DNA of 64,000 bases, taken from Streptomyces sp. HUAS YS2 (GTDB lineage: Bacteria; Actinomycetota; Actinomycetes; Streptomycetales; Streptomycetaceae). Positions 1-8,281 of the stretch are shown in pieces; positions within the stretch are counted from its first letter, which is position 1; the number at the start of each line of letters is the position of its first letter. Position numbers and translations under genes: made by a program. The stretch is from assembly GCF_033343995.1 (NCBI RefSeq), contig NZ_CP137573.1, forward strand, positions 7,101,001 to 7,165,000, given 5' to 3'. The notes under the pieces are model-generated. The model searched no databases, was not told the DNA's origin, and was given only the letters and a program-made list of their open reading frames with translations.

Positions 1-627
1 GACCAGCTCGACCTCCTCCGACCAGCCGCGCTCCCGCTCCCGGGACAGTTGGTCCAGCAGCTCCGGCAGCGAACGCGGCCCCTTGCCCGTACGGGTGATC
101 AGGCTCCCGGGCCGGGGGAAGAGCGCCCGCACCTGTGCCTGGGCGCAGTGGGCCATGAGGGCACGGCCGCTGGCCGTCAGGTGAGCCGGCAGCCGGACGC
201 CGATGTCGGTGACCAGCGGGGTGTCGACGTCGCCCGACCGGCCGGTGGTGGGGCGCTCCTTGAGCAGGTAGACCGTCTCGGCGCCGTACAGGATGCCGAG
301 GTGCACGGTCTGGCCGAGCCGGTTCGACAGGGTGCGCAGGATGGGGCGGGCGATGCGCTCCAGCGGCTCGTGGCGCAGATAGGCGGAGCCGATCTCGAAG
401 GACGAGACACCCAGGCCGTACGCCTGCTCCTTGGGCACGTAGGTCACGAATCCGCGCTCCACGAGTACCGAGAGGATGTGGTACGCGGACGATCGCGGGA
501 TGCCCAGATCGCGGGCGATGGCCCCCGCCCGTACGAGCCCGGGACGGCCGGCGAGGTGCAGCAGGATGTCCAGCGCGCGCCCGACGGCGGGCGAGGTGCT
601 GCTGGAACTCGTTTCGTGTTCACCCAT
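1..627 (-). CDS. IclR-family transcriptional regulator (3' end beyond window)
   Basis: Reading leftwards from an ATG at 627 there are 209 open codons running off the window, so only the C-terminus is missing. The N-terminal third is a winged helix-turn-helix (AIARDLGIPRSSAYHILSVL), and the ligand-binding part carries the IclR stretches YGLGVSSFEIGSAY and VRLPAHLTASGRAL. It closely resembles the second IclR protein at 3988-4749 (both have YGLGVS-x-FE-x-GS-x-Y and VRLPAHLTASGRA), so the two look like paralogs. It diverges from the amino-acid permease at 768, and a perfect 14-bp palindrome lies in the shared upstream region. I infer that it regulates that permease and itself. The ligand is unknown. 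Confidence 0.93.
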   Translation of the reverse strand, partial: MGEHETSSSSTSPAVGRALDILLHLAGRPGLVRAGAIARDLGIPRSSAYHILSVLVERGFVTYVPKEQAYGLGVSSFEIGSAYLRHEPLERIARPILRTLSNRLGQTVHLGILYGAETVYLLKERPTTGRSGDVDTPLVTDIGVRLPAHLTASGRALMAHCAQAQVRALFPRPGSLITRTGKGPRSLPELLDQLSRERERGWSEEVELV

Positions 628-638
628 CGGTCCACCTC

Positions 639-667
639 TTGACGGCCTGTATATACAGGAATATACA
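639..667 (+). promoter_or_regulatory. Sigma70-like promoter with palindrome in the spacer
   Basis: TTGACG at 639-644 and TATACA at 662-667 are 17 bp apart, a good vegetative promoter facing the permease. The perfect palindrome CCTGTATATACAGG (646-659) fills the spacer, so a bound dimer would block RNA polymerase. The divergent IclR gene begins 12 bp to the left, which makes its product the likely ligand. This is read from sequence only. Confidence 0.6.
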
Positions 668-767
668 AGGTGCCTTCCATGCTGCGGGCGTGTTCCCGGC
701 CGAGAGGGCCGACGGCGAGCAGCCCCTCACCCGTCCAGGGCGTTTCCGCCCTAAGGAGGGCATTTCG

Positions 768-2207
768 ATGACCGCGAAAACGGCGACGCTGAGCCGCGGA
801 CTGAAGTCCCGGCACATACGTTTCATCGCGCTCGGCTCAGCCATCGGCACCGGACTCTTCTACGGCTCCTCCGCCTCCATCCAGACCGCCGGACCCGCGG
901 TCCTGCTGGCCTATCTGATCGGCGGAGCCGCCGTCTTCCTGGTGCTGCGCTCACTCGGCGAGATGGCCGTGCGCGACCCCTGCGCCGGATCGTTCGGCGA
1001 GTACGCCACCAAGTACCTCGGCCCGCTGGCCGGCTTCGCGACCGGCTGGACGTACGCGTTCGAGATGGTCATCGTCTGTCTCGCCGACGTCACGGCGTTC
1101 GGCGTCTACATGGGCTTCTGGTTCCCCGACGTACCCCGCTGGATCTGGGTCCTCGCGGTCGTCCTCGTCGTCGGCGTGATGAACCTGTTCAGCGTGAAGG
1201 TCTTCGGCGAGATGGAGTTCTGGCTCTCGCTCGCGAAGGTCGTCGCCATCGTGGCGATGATCGGGGCCGGCATCGCGATCCTGGTCCTCGGCCTGCACGG
1301 CGACGGCGGGCCGGTCGGGGTGTCGAACCTCTGGAGCAACGGCGGCTTCTTCCCGCACGGCGCGGAAGGCTTCGTCCTGTCGTTCGCCGTGGTCATGTTC
1401 GCCTTCGGCGGCACCGAGATCATCGGCGTCACCGCGGGTGAGGCCCAGGACCCGGAGAAGACGATCCCCAGCGCGGTCAACTGGATCCCGCTGCGCATCG
1501 TGCTCTTCTACGTGGTGGCCCTCGCGGTGATCATGTCGCTCAACCCCTGGCAGAACATCGACGGCACCGGCAGCCCGTTCGTCGAGATCTTCGCCTCCCT
1601 CGGCGTCGGCTCCGCGGCCACCGTCCTGAACGTCGTCGTCATCGTGGCGGCCCTGTCCGCGATCAACAGCGACATCTTCGCCGCCGGCCGGATCATGTAC
1701 GGCATGGCGGAGCGCGGCCAGGCCCCGGCCGCCATGCGCAAGCTCTCCCGCAACGGCGTGCCCTTGACCACGGTCAGCATCATGATGGGCGCGCTGCTGC
1801 TCGGCGTGGTGCTCAACTACCTGATGCCGGAGAGCATCTTCCTCGTCATCTCCTCGATCGCCACCTTCGCCACCGTCTGGGTCTGGATGATGATCCTGCT
1901 GTCACAGTTCGCGGCCCGGCGCAGGATGTCGCCGCGGGAGGCGGCCGCGCTGAAGTACCCGGCGCCGTTCTGGCCCTACGGCCAGATCGTGGCCATCGCG
2001 TTCATGGTCGCCGTGCTCGTCCTGCTGGCCTTCTCCGGCGACACCCGGATCGCCCTGATCGTCGGCGCCGGCTGGCTGGCACTGCTCTCGGGCGTGTACG
2101 TCCTGTGGGGCCGTCCGCGCACGCCGGTCGCGGGGCCCGCCGGGCAGGCGGAGCGCGCCGAGGCGGAGCCCGCGGGGGCGGAAGCCGTGCCCGTGGCGCG
2201 GAGCTGA
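768..2207 (+). CDS. Amino-acid permease, APC superfamily (AAT type), probable histidine/amino-acid uptake
   Basis: This 479-residue protein has about 12 hydrophobic segments. Its opening, LKSRHIRFIALGSAIGTGLF, is the AAT-family signature for amino-acid:proton symporters (ProY/HutT/RocE group). GEAQDPEKTIPSAVN in the middle is also typical. The ATG at 768 is preceded by AAGGAGG (753-759) at good spacing. The open frame extends upstream to 639, but that part overlaps the promoter and does not look like a membrane protein. It precedes histidine ammonia-lyase by about 140 bp, so histidine is a reasonable substrate, but the sequence alone does not prove it. The C-terminal 30 residues are Ala/Glu/Pro rich and probably cytoplasmic. 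Confidence 0.92.
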   Translation: MTAKTATLSRGLKSRHIRFIALGSAIGTGLFYGSSASIQTAGPAVLLAYLIGGAAVFLVLRSLGEMAVRDPCAGSFGEYATKYLGPLAGFATGWTYAFEMVIVCLADVTAFGVYMGFWFPDVPRWIWVLAVVLVVGVMNLFSVKVFGEMEFWLSLAKVVAIVAMIGAGIAILVLGLHGDGGPVGVSNLWSNGGFFPHGAEGFVLSFAVVMFAFGGTEIIGVTAGEAQDPEKTIPSAVNWIPLRIVLFYVVALAVIMSLNPWQNIDGTGSPFVEIFASLGVGSAATVLNVVVIVAALSAINSDIFAAGRIMYGMAERGQAPAAMRKLSRNGVPLTTVSIMMGALLLGVVLNYLMPESIFLVISSIATFATVWVWMMILLSQFAARRRMSPREAAALKYPAPFWPYGQIVAIAFMVAVLVLLAFSGDTRIALIVGAGWLALLSGVYVLWGRPRTPVAGPAGQAERAEAEPAGAEAVPVARS

Positions 2208-2236
2208 CCGGGCACCACTCGCGCCGGACAGAGACC

Positions 2237-2294
2237 GTCTGAGATCCCAGACATCGCAGAGCCTCGCGACCTGTGAATGTCTGGGATCCCGGAC
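2237..2294 (+). promoter_or_regulatory. Twin near-palindromic operators upstream of hutH
   Basis: GTCTGAGATCCCAGAC (2237-2252) and GTCTGGGATCCCGGAC (2279-2294) are each near-perfect inverted repeats (14 of 16 positions symmetric). They are 42 bp apart, about four helical turns, so they face the same side of the DNA. A related site, GTCTGGAATCCGAGAC, lies between the IclR gene and the decarboxylase (4800-4815). A shared regulator is therefore likely, most simply the IclR protein encoded at 3988-4749. Confidence 0.62.
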
Positions 2295-2307
2295 AGCAAG
2301 ACCCTCC

Positions 2308-2327
2308 GGGTCCTCGCGACAGGACCC
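2308..2327 (+). other. Leader hairpin before hutH
   Basis: GGGTCCT (2308-2314) and AGGACCC (2321-2327) form a perfect 7-bp stem with a 6-nt loop just before the hutH starts. The right arm contains the AGGA that would be the ribosome-binding site for the upstream ATG at 2332. It could modulate translation or be incidental. Confidence 0.3.
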
Positions 2328-2349
2328 CGTCATGGGACTTCATGGAGTC

Positions 2350-3885
2350 ATGACTGTTGTTGTGAACGTCCACGCCCTGTCCGCCGAAGATGTCGTCGCC
2401 GTCGCCCGCCACGACGCGCCCGTCGCCCTCGCCCCCGAGGCCCTGAAGGAGATCACCCGCAGCCGCGAGGTCATCGAGTCCCTGGCCGAGGACGTCAAGC
2501 CGCACTACGGCGTCTCCACCGGATTCGGCGCGCTGGCCACCCGCCACATCCCCACCGCGCTCCGCGCCCAGCTGCAGCGCAGCCTGGTCCGCTCGCACGC
2601 CGCGGGCAGCGGCCCCGAGGTGGAGCGCGAAGTGGTCCGGGCCCTGATGCTGCTGCGGCTCTCCACCCTGGCCACCGGACGCACCGGCGTCCGCGCGGAG
2701 ACCGCCGAGGCCTACGCGGGCCTGCTCAACGCCGGCATCACCCCCGTCGTGCACGAATACGGCTCCCTCGGCTGCTCCGGCGACCTGGCCCCGCTGGCGC
2801 ACTGCGCGCTCGCGATCATGGGCGAGGGCACGGTACGCAACGCCCAGGGCGAGCTGCTCCCCGCCGCCGAGGCGCTCGCCGCCGCCGGCCTCACCCCGGT
2901 CGTGCTGCAGGAGAAGGAGGGCCTCGCCCTCATCAACGGCACCGACGGCATGCTCGGCATGCTGCTGCTCGCCGCCCACGACCTGCGGATGCTGCTGCGC
3001 ACCGCCGACATCAGCGCCGCGATGAGCGTCGAGGGCCAGCTCGGCACCGACGCCGTCTTCGCCGCCGACCTCCAGGCCCTGCGCCCCCACCCCGGCCAGG
3101 CCGACAGCGCCGCCAACCTGCGCGCCCTGCTCGCCGGCTCCGGCATCGTCGCCAGCCACCGCAACCCCGAGTGCACCCGTGTCCAGGACGCGTACTCGCT
3201 GCGCTGCACGCCGCAGGTGCACGGCACCGTCCGCGACACGCTCGCGCACGCCGAGCTGGTCGCCTCCCGCGAGCTGGCCAGCGCCGTGGACAACCCCGTC
3301 GTGACGCTCGACGGCCGGGTGGAGTCCAACGGCAACTTCCACGGCGCGCCCGTCGCCGCCGTCCTGGACTTCCTGGCGATCAGCGTCGCCGACCTCGCCT
3401 CGATCGCCGAGCGCCGCACCGACCGCTTCCTGGACGTGTCCCGCAACCACGGCCTGAACGCGTTCCTCGCCGACGACCCGGGCGTCGACTCCGGCCACAT
3501 GATCGCCCAGTACACCCAGGCCGCGATCGTCTCGGAGCTCAAGCGCCTGGCCGCCCCGGCCTCCGTCGACTCCATCCCCTCCAGCGCCATGCAGGAGGAC
3601 CACGTCTCGATGGGCTGGTCCGCCGCCCGCAAGCTGCGCCGCGCCGTCGACGGCCTCACCCGCGTGATCGCCGTCGAGCTCTACACCGCCGCCCGGGCCC
3701 TGGACCTGCGTGCTCCGCTGACGCCCGCGCCGGCCACCGCCGCCGTCCGCGACGGGCTGCGCGAGACGGTCGAGGGCCCCGGCACCGACCGCTGGCTCGC
3801 CCCGGAGATCGAGGAGGCCGTGCAGTACGTGGCCTCCGGTCGTGCCCTGGCCGCCGCCGAATCCGCGGCCGGCCGCCTCGTCTGA
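2350..3885 (+). CDS. hutH: Histidine ammonia-lyase
   Basis: HutH converts L-histidine to urocanate and ammonia, the first step of histidine degradation. The protein is 511 residues, the usual length. YGVSTGFGALATRH lies near residue 55. The cofactor-forming triad is Cys142-Ser143-Gly144 within GSLGCSGDLAPL; Cys replaces the more common Ala, as is normal for Streptomyces enzymes, so I treat it as active. ATG 2350 matches family N-termini (TVVV-), but its Shine-Dalgarno spacing is short; an in-frame ATG at 2332 with AGGA seven bases ahead would add six residues. No hutU, hutI or hutG is in the window. The upstream twin operators suggest repression by an IclR-type protein. Confidence 0.96.
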   Translation: MTVVVNVHALSAEDVVAVARHDAPVALAPEALKEITRSREVIESLAEDVKPHYGVSTGFGALATRHIPTALRAQLQRSLVRSHAAGSGPEVEREVVRALMLLRLSTLATGRTGVRAETAEAYAGLLNAGITPVVHEYGSLGCSGDLAPLAHCALAIMGEGTVRNAQGELLPAAEALAAAGLTPVVLQEKEGLALINGTDGMLGMLLLAAHDLRMLLRTADISAAMSVEGQLGTDAVFAADLQALRPHPGQADSAANLRALLAGSGIVASHRNPECTRVQDAYSLRCTPQVHGTVRDTLAHAELVASRELASAVDNPVVTLDGRVESNGNFHGAPVAAVLDFLAISVADLASIAERRTDRFLDVSRNHGLNAFLADDPGVDSGHMIAQYTQAAIVSELKRLAAPASVDSIPSSAMQEDHVSMGWSAARKLRRAVDGLTRVIAVELYTAARALDLRAPLTPAPATAAVRDGLRETVEGPGTDRWLAPEIEEAVQYVASGRALAAAESAAGRLV

Positions 3886-3925
3886 CCCGACGGGCTCCCC
3901 AGGATCCGGACGACACCCCTGGACG

Positions 3926-3959
3926 CGGTGCCGGCACACCCTCACCTGTGCAGGCACCG
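3926..3959. terminator. Bidirectional terminator-like hairpin
   Basis: A 13-bp stem (CGGTGCCGGCACA pairing with TGTGCAGGCACCG, one mismatch) with an 8-nt loop lies between the convergent ends of hutH and the IclR gene. It probably serves both. Confidence 0.55.
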
Positions 3960-3987
3960 CCCCGGCGTCCTCACCCGAGGGCGCCGG

Positions 3988-4749
3988 TCAGCCCGCCCCG
4001 CCGACGCGCCGGCTCAACTCCGCGGCCGTCCGCGCCACCTCGGCGGCGATCTCCTCGCGCCGCGCCGTGTCGACACCCTCGGCGGGGAAGGTGACCGCCA
4101 CCCCCGCGATCGGATGCGCGCTGTGGTCGAGCACCGCGGCCGCCACCGACGAGAAGCCCTCGGTCACCTCGCCCTCCTCCGTCGCGTACCCGCGGCGCCG
4201 CACGTCCACGAGCAGGTTCCGCAGCGCCGACAGCGACCGGGGACCGGACTCGTTGCGCAGGACGAAGGCCGACGCGTCCGGGAACAGCGCCCGGACCTGG
4301 GCCTGCGGCAGGCCGGCCAGCACCGCGCGGCCGCTCGCCGTCAGATGCGCCGGCAGCCGGACACCGACCTCGGTGACCAGCGGGGCGCGCCCCGGCGCCC
4401 GCTCCTCGATGACGTAGATGACCTCGCGGCCGTGCAGCACCGCCAGATGCGCGTTGTGCCCCGTGCGGTCGACGAGCCGCGCCAGCGGCACCCGGGCGAG
4501 GCGCTGGAACGGCGCCTGCCGGCTGTAACCGGAACCCAGCTCGAAGGCGCTCACCCCGAGCCCGTAGCGGCGTTCCTCGGGCAGGTGCACCACGAAGCCT
4601 TCGCCGGCGAGCGTGTCGAGCAGGTGGTACGTCGTCGAGCGGGGCAGCCCGACGTCACGGCTGATGGCCGCGGCCGGCACCGGGCCGGCCTGCGCGGCGA
4701 GGTACCGGAGGATGGCGAGCACCTGAGCGGCGGCGGGGACGGTGGACAT
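3988..4749 (-). CDS. IclR-family transcriptional regulator of the hut/decarboxylase region
   Basis: This is a full-length 253-residue IclR protein. Residues 5-60 form the winged helix-turn-helix (ISRDVGLPRSTTYHLLDTL). Residues about 75-250 are the ligand-binding domain, with VRLPAHLTASGRAVL and GYATEEGEVTEGFSSVAAAV, both characteristic of the family. It converges on hutH and diverges from the decarboxylase gene. The divergent gap holds a GTCTG-N6-type near-palindrome that is also present twice before hutH. I infer a local regulator of histidine use and of the decarboxylase-hutD pair; histidine or urocanate is a plausible effector but unproven. Confidence 0.94.
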   Translation of the reverse strand: MSTVPAAAQVLAILRYLAAQAGPVPAAAISRDVGLPRSTTYHLLDTLAGEGFVVHLPEERRYGLGVSAFELGSGYSRQAPFQRLARVPLARLVDRTGHNAHLAVLHGREVIYVIEERAPGRAPLVTEVGVRLPAHLTASGRAVLAGLPQAQVRALFPDASAFVLRNESGPRSLSALRNLLVDVRRRGYATEEGEVTEGFSSVAAAVLDHSAHPIAGVAVTFPAEGVDTARREEIAAEVARTAAELSRRVGGAG

Positions 4750-4799
4750 GCCGCGAGCGTACGCCCGTGGACGGACCGGGGCCCGGACCGTCCGGAGCC

Positions 4800-4815
4800 G
4801 TCTGGAATCCGAGAC
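4800..4815 (+). promoter_or_regulatory. Operator-like site shared with hutH
   Basis: GTCTGGAATCCGAGAC (12 of 16 positions symmetric) matches the two sites before hutH. It sits between the divergent IclR and decarboxylase starts, so it could control both. The 4750-4910 gap contains no other clear signal. Confidence 0.5.
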
Positions 4816-4910
4816 GCAATGGCACCGGCCGATGTGGTGGACCCGCCCCGACCTGATGCTTCATGGACATGCATCTCCCGCACCGACACCCGCGAAGGAA
4901 GTCGAATCAC

Positions 4911-7607
4911 ATGGGTGACAAGGCCGCAGAGGCGGCGCCCCGGCCCGCCGAACCGCTGACCGACAGTGTGTACAACAGCGTTCGGCAGTTGCGCGCCGAC
5001 GCATGGAGCCGGCTGGCGGACCTCACGCACCACCTGGCCGCCCACCCGTCCTCCCGGCCCGTCCCCGAGGAGACCGCCGAACAGCTGGAGGAGCTGTTCC
5101 GGCTGTTGACGCCGATCGAGAACTGCTGGGCCTCGCCCGGCCGGACCGGTCTCACCGAACTGCGCCGGCTCCACCGGACCGGCGACCTCACCCGGCTCGC
5201 GCGGCGCGCGGACGACATGAACCGGGCCCTGGGGACCGACACTTACCACGGCGCCCCGCCCCCCGAAGCCAAGCCGTACTTCGAGGTCCTCGTCGTCGGC
5301 GAGCTCGACGAGGCCGAGGCGGCGGACATGCGGCGGGAGCTGAAGCAACTGCGCCGCGAGGACGACGAGTTCGTTTACGAGCTCGTCATGGCGCCCAGCC
5401 ACGAGGACGCCGTCATCGCGGCCCTGGTGAACTCCAGCGTCCAGGCGGTCGTCGTCCGCCACCGCTTCGCCCACCGGTCGCAGCACGACACGACGGTCAT
5501 GCGCCGATTCTTCGAAGGCACCGCCGCCGAGGGCATCACGACGGCGACGCAGGGAGAACAGGGCGAGGAGCGCGCCCGGCTGCTCGGCGAGAGGCTGCAC
5601 GACCTGCGGCCGGAGCTGGACCTCTACCTGGTGACCGAGGCGTCGGTGGAGCGCACCGCGGGCACCCTCGGCCGGCGGTTCGCCCGTGTCTTCCACGCCC
5701 AGGAAGGACTCCTGGAACTCCACCTGTCGATCCTGCACGGCATCGGCGAGCGCTACAGCGCCCCCTTCTTCACCGCGCTGCGCGCCCACAGCCGCCGGCC
5801 CACCGGCGTCTTCCACGCCCTGCCCGTCTCCCGCGCCACCTCCGTGGTCAACTCCCGCTGGATCCCCGAGATGGTCCGCTTCTACGGACTGAACGTCTTC
5901 CTCGCGGAGACCTCGGCGACCACCGGCGGCCTGGACTCGCTGCTCGATCCCACCGGTCCGCTGCGGGAGGCGCAGGAACGCGCCGCCGAGACCTTCGGCT
6001 CCCGGCAGACGTACTTCGTCACCAACGGCACCTCCACCGCCAACAAGGTCGTCGTGCAGGCACTGGTCCGCCCCGGCGACATCGTGCTCGTGGACCGCAA
6101 CTGCCACAAGTCGCACCACTACGGGCTGCTGCTCGCCGGCGCGCAGGTGGTCTACCTCGACGCGTACCCGCTGGACCAGTACGGCATGTACGGCGCCGTG
6201 CCGCTCGAGGAGATCAAGCGCAAGCTGCTGATGCTGCGTGCGGAGGGTCTGCTGCACCGGGTCAAGCTCCTCCTCCTCACCAACTGCACCTTCGACGGGA
6301 TCGTCTACAACCCGTCCCGTGTGATGGAGGAGTGCCTGGCACTCAAGCCGGACCTGGCGTTCCTCTGGGACGAGGCATGGTTCGCCTTCGCGCGCTTCCA
6401 CCCCGTGTACCGGCGCCGGACCGCGATGGCCGCGGCCCGCCGGCTCACCGACCGTTACCGCAGCCCCGAGTACGCCGAGCGGTACGCCGAGCACCGGGAG
6501 CGGCTGGGCGACGACCCGGACGACGAGGCCCTGCTGCACCATCGGCTCATGCCGGACCCGGCCAGCGTGCGGGTGCGCGTCTACGCCACCCAGTCGACGC
6601 ACAAGACACTCACCGCGCTGCGGCAGGGCTCCATGATCCACGTCTTCGACCAGGACTTCCGGCACAAGGCCGCCGAGACGTTCCGCGAGGCGTACATGAC
6701 GCACACGTCGACCTCGCCGAACTACCAGATCCTCGCCTCGCTCGACCTCGGCCGCCGGCAGGCCGCCCTGGAGGGCTTCGAACTGGTGCAGAAGCAGCTC
6801 GAACAGGCGGGCGTGCTGCGCGACGCCGTCGACCGGCACCCCCTCCTGAGCAAGTACCTGCGCTTCCTCACCACCCCCGAACTGGTCCCCGCCCGGTACC
6901 GCTCCTCCGGCGTCGACCAGCCCCTGCGGACCGGCCTCGCGCGGATGGCGGACGCCTGGGAGGAGGACGAGTTCGTCCTCGATCCCACCCGCGCGACGCT
7001 GCACATCGGGCTCACCGGGATCGACGGCGACACCTTCAAGCACGAACACCTCATGGACCGGTACGGCGTCCAGGTCAACAAGACGACCGGCAACACCCTG
7101 CTGTTCATGACCACCATCGGCACGACCCGCAGCGCCGTCGCGTACCTCGTCGAGGTCCTCGTCAACATCGTCGAGGACCTGGAGGAGCGGCTGCGCGAGA
7201 TGACCCCGCGGGAACGCGCCGCGTACGACCGGCGCAGCGCCGAACTGTGCCGCGGGTCCGCGGCGCTGCCGGACTTCAGCGCGTTCCACGAGGCGTTCCG
7301 CCCGGGCGGTCGCACCCCGGAGGGTGACCTGCGCAAAGCGTTCTTCCTGGCGTACGACGACAGCACCTGCACCTATCTGACGGCCGAGGAGGTGGCCGAA
7401 CGCGTCGCGGAGGGCGAGGAGATCGTCTCGGCGGGCTTCGTCACCCCGTACCCTCCGGGTTTCCCCGTCCTCGTCCCCGGTCAGCTGATCAACGAGGCGG
7501 CGCTGCGCTACATGGACGCCCTCGACACGCGGGAGATCCACGGCTACCGGCCGGAAACCGGCTACCGGGTCTTCACCGAGACCGCACTGAAGGAGCTCAC
7601 GGCATGA
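4911..7607 (+). CDS. Orn/Lys/Arg-type PLP-dependent decarboxylase (substrate unknown)
   Basis: This 898-residue protein belongs to the fold-I bacterial Orn/Lys/Arg decarboxylases. Residues about 110-250 resemble the N-terminal wing. The PLP domain has SATTGGLDSLLDPTGP, TNGTSTANKVVVQALVRPGD, the cofactor-binding LWDEAWFAF, and the Schiff-base lysine Lys565 in TQSTHKTLTALRQGSMIHV. Family members are usually about 710-760 residues, so this one is long, with extra N-terminal residues. The start ATG 4911 has GAAGGAAG at 4894-4901; an ATG at 4863 is in frame but lacks such a site. Its stop overlaps hutD (ATGA), so the two are probably co-translated. The hut-type operator and HutD link it to histidine metabolism, so histidine is worth testing as substrate beside Arg, Lys and Orn. 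Confidence 0.88.
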   Translation: MGDKAAEAAPRPAEPLTDSVYNSVRQLRADAWSRLADLTHHLAAHPSSRPVPEETAEQLEELFRLLTPIENCWASPGRTGLTELRRLHRTGDLTRLARRADDMNRALGTDTYHGAPPPEAKPYFEVLVVGELDEAEAADMRRELKQLRREDDEFVYELVMAPSHEDAVIAALVNSSVQAVVVRHRFAHRSQHDTTVMRRFFEGTAAEGITTATQGEQGEERARLLGERLHDLRPELDLYLVTEASVERTAGTLGRRFARVFHAQEGLLELHLSILHGIGERYSAPFFTALRAHSRRPTGVFHALPVSRATSVVNSRWIPEMVRFYGLNVFLAETSATTGGLDSLLDPTGPLREAQERAAETFGSRQTYFVTNGTSTANKVVVQALVRPGDIVLVDRNCHKSHHYGLLLAGAQVVYLDAYPLDQYGMYGAVPLEEIKRKLLMLRAEGLLHRVKLLLLTNCTFDGIVYNPSRVMEECLALKPDLAFLWDEAWFAFARFHPVYRRRTAMAAARRLTDRYRSPEYAERYAEHRERLGDDPDDEALLHHRLMPDPASVRVRVYATQSTHKTLTALRQGSMIHVFDQDFRHKAAETFREAYMTHTSTSPNYQILASLDLGRRQAALEGFELVQKQLEQAGVLRDAVDRHPLLSKYLRFLTTPELVPARYRSSGVDQPLRTGLARMADAWEEDEFVLDPTRATLHIGLTGIDGDTFKHEHLMDRYGVQVNKTTGNTLLFMTTIGTTRSAVAYLVEVLVNIVEDLEERLREMTPRERAAYDRRSAELCRGSAALPDFSAFHEAFRPGGRTPEGDLRKAFFLAYDDSTCTYLTAEEVAERVAEGEEIVSAGFVTPYPPGFPVLVPGQLINEAALRYMDALDTREIHGYRPETGYRVFTETALKELTA

Positions 7608-8191
7608 CCGACGGCACGACCGCAGGACGACTGCTCAGGGCGCACGACCGGCCCGCGACGCGCTGGCGCAACGGCGGCGGCGTGACCCGGGAGGTCGTGG
7701 CCGGCCCCGCCGAAGCCGGCATGGAGGACTTCGCCTGGCGCGTGAGCCTCGCCGACGTCGCGGCGGGCGGCCCCTTCTCCTCCTTCCCCGGCGTGGACCG
7801 GATCATCACGGTCGTCGACGGGCCGGGGATGGAGCTGACCGTCGACGGGGTCCCGCACACCGTCGACGCCCCGTACGAGCCCTTCGCCTTCCCGGGCGAC
7901 GCGGTCACGGACTGCCGGCTCCTGGGCGGCCCGCTCGTCGACTTCAACGTCATGACCCGCCGCTCCGCCGCGACGGCTCGACTGCGGCTCACGCGCGAGG
8001 CGTTCGACGTCACGCCGAGGGCCGGTTCCGAGACGCTCGTGATCGTCCTGGCGGGCACGGCGACCGCGGCGGAGTCCGGTGTCACCCTCGACCGGTTCGA
8101 CGCCGTCCTGTTCCCCGAGGACGGGGCGGACACCTTCCACGTCGACGGCGTCGCGGCCGTCGTCACCGTCGCACCCGCTGCCGGTGCCTGA
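7604..8191 (+). CDS. hutD: HutD family protein
   Basis: HutD proteins are small cupin-like proteins found in histidine-utilisation clusters and thought to limit or tune hut activity. This one has 195 residues and the conserved WRNGGGVTREV near the N-terminus, followed by a first cupin block (FAWRVSLADVAAGGPFSSFPG) and PLVDFNVMTRR. The ATG overlaps the decarboxylase stop by four bases, a sign of translational coupling. It is unusual for HutD to pair with a group III decarboxylase rather than with HutU or HutI. It ends before a strong hairpin facing the allantoinase gene. Confidence 0.9.
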   Translation: MTDGTTAGRLLRAHDRPATRWRNGGGVTREVVAGPAEAGMEDFAWRVSLADVAAGGPFSSFPGVDRIITVVDGPGMELTVDGVPHTVDAPYEPFAFPGDAVTDCRLLGGPLVDFNVMTRRSAATARLRLTREAFDVTPRAGSETLVIVLAGTATAAESGVTLDRFDAVLFPEDGADTFHVDGVAAVVTVAPAAGA

Positions 8192-8204
8192 CGGTCGAAC
8201 AGCC

Positions 8205-8245
8205 CCGCCTCCCGGCCCTCGAACGGATCGAGGGCCCGGAGGCGG
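8205..8245. terminator. Bidirectional terminator hairpin
   Basis: An 18-bp stem with one mismatch and a 5-nt loop lies between the convergent hutD and allantoinase genes. There is no long T-run on either side, as is usual in Streptomyces. Confidence 0.6.
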
Positions 8246-8281
8246 TTCCAAGGCGCCGGTGGGTGTGCGCCGGCCGGCGTC

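Noticed and set aside
639..767. N-terminal extension of the amino-acid permease from 639
   Set aside because: It would start inside the -35 element and the palindrome, and AAGGAGG is placed correctly for ATG 768.
2761..2790. Cys instead of Ala in the HutH cofactor triad as a sign of inactivity
   Set aside because: Streptomyces histidine ammonia-lyases normally carry Cys-Ser-Gly there, so it is a genus feature.
4551..7541. A 996-codon open frame antisense to the decarboxylase
   Set aside because: It is a mirror of a high-GC gene: its composition (Gly/Arg/Val/Gln-rich, no motifs) and wrong third-position bias show it is a shadow.
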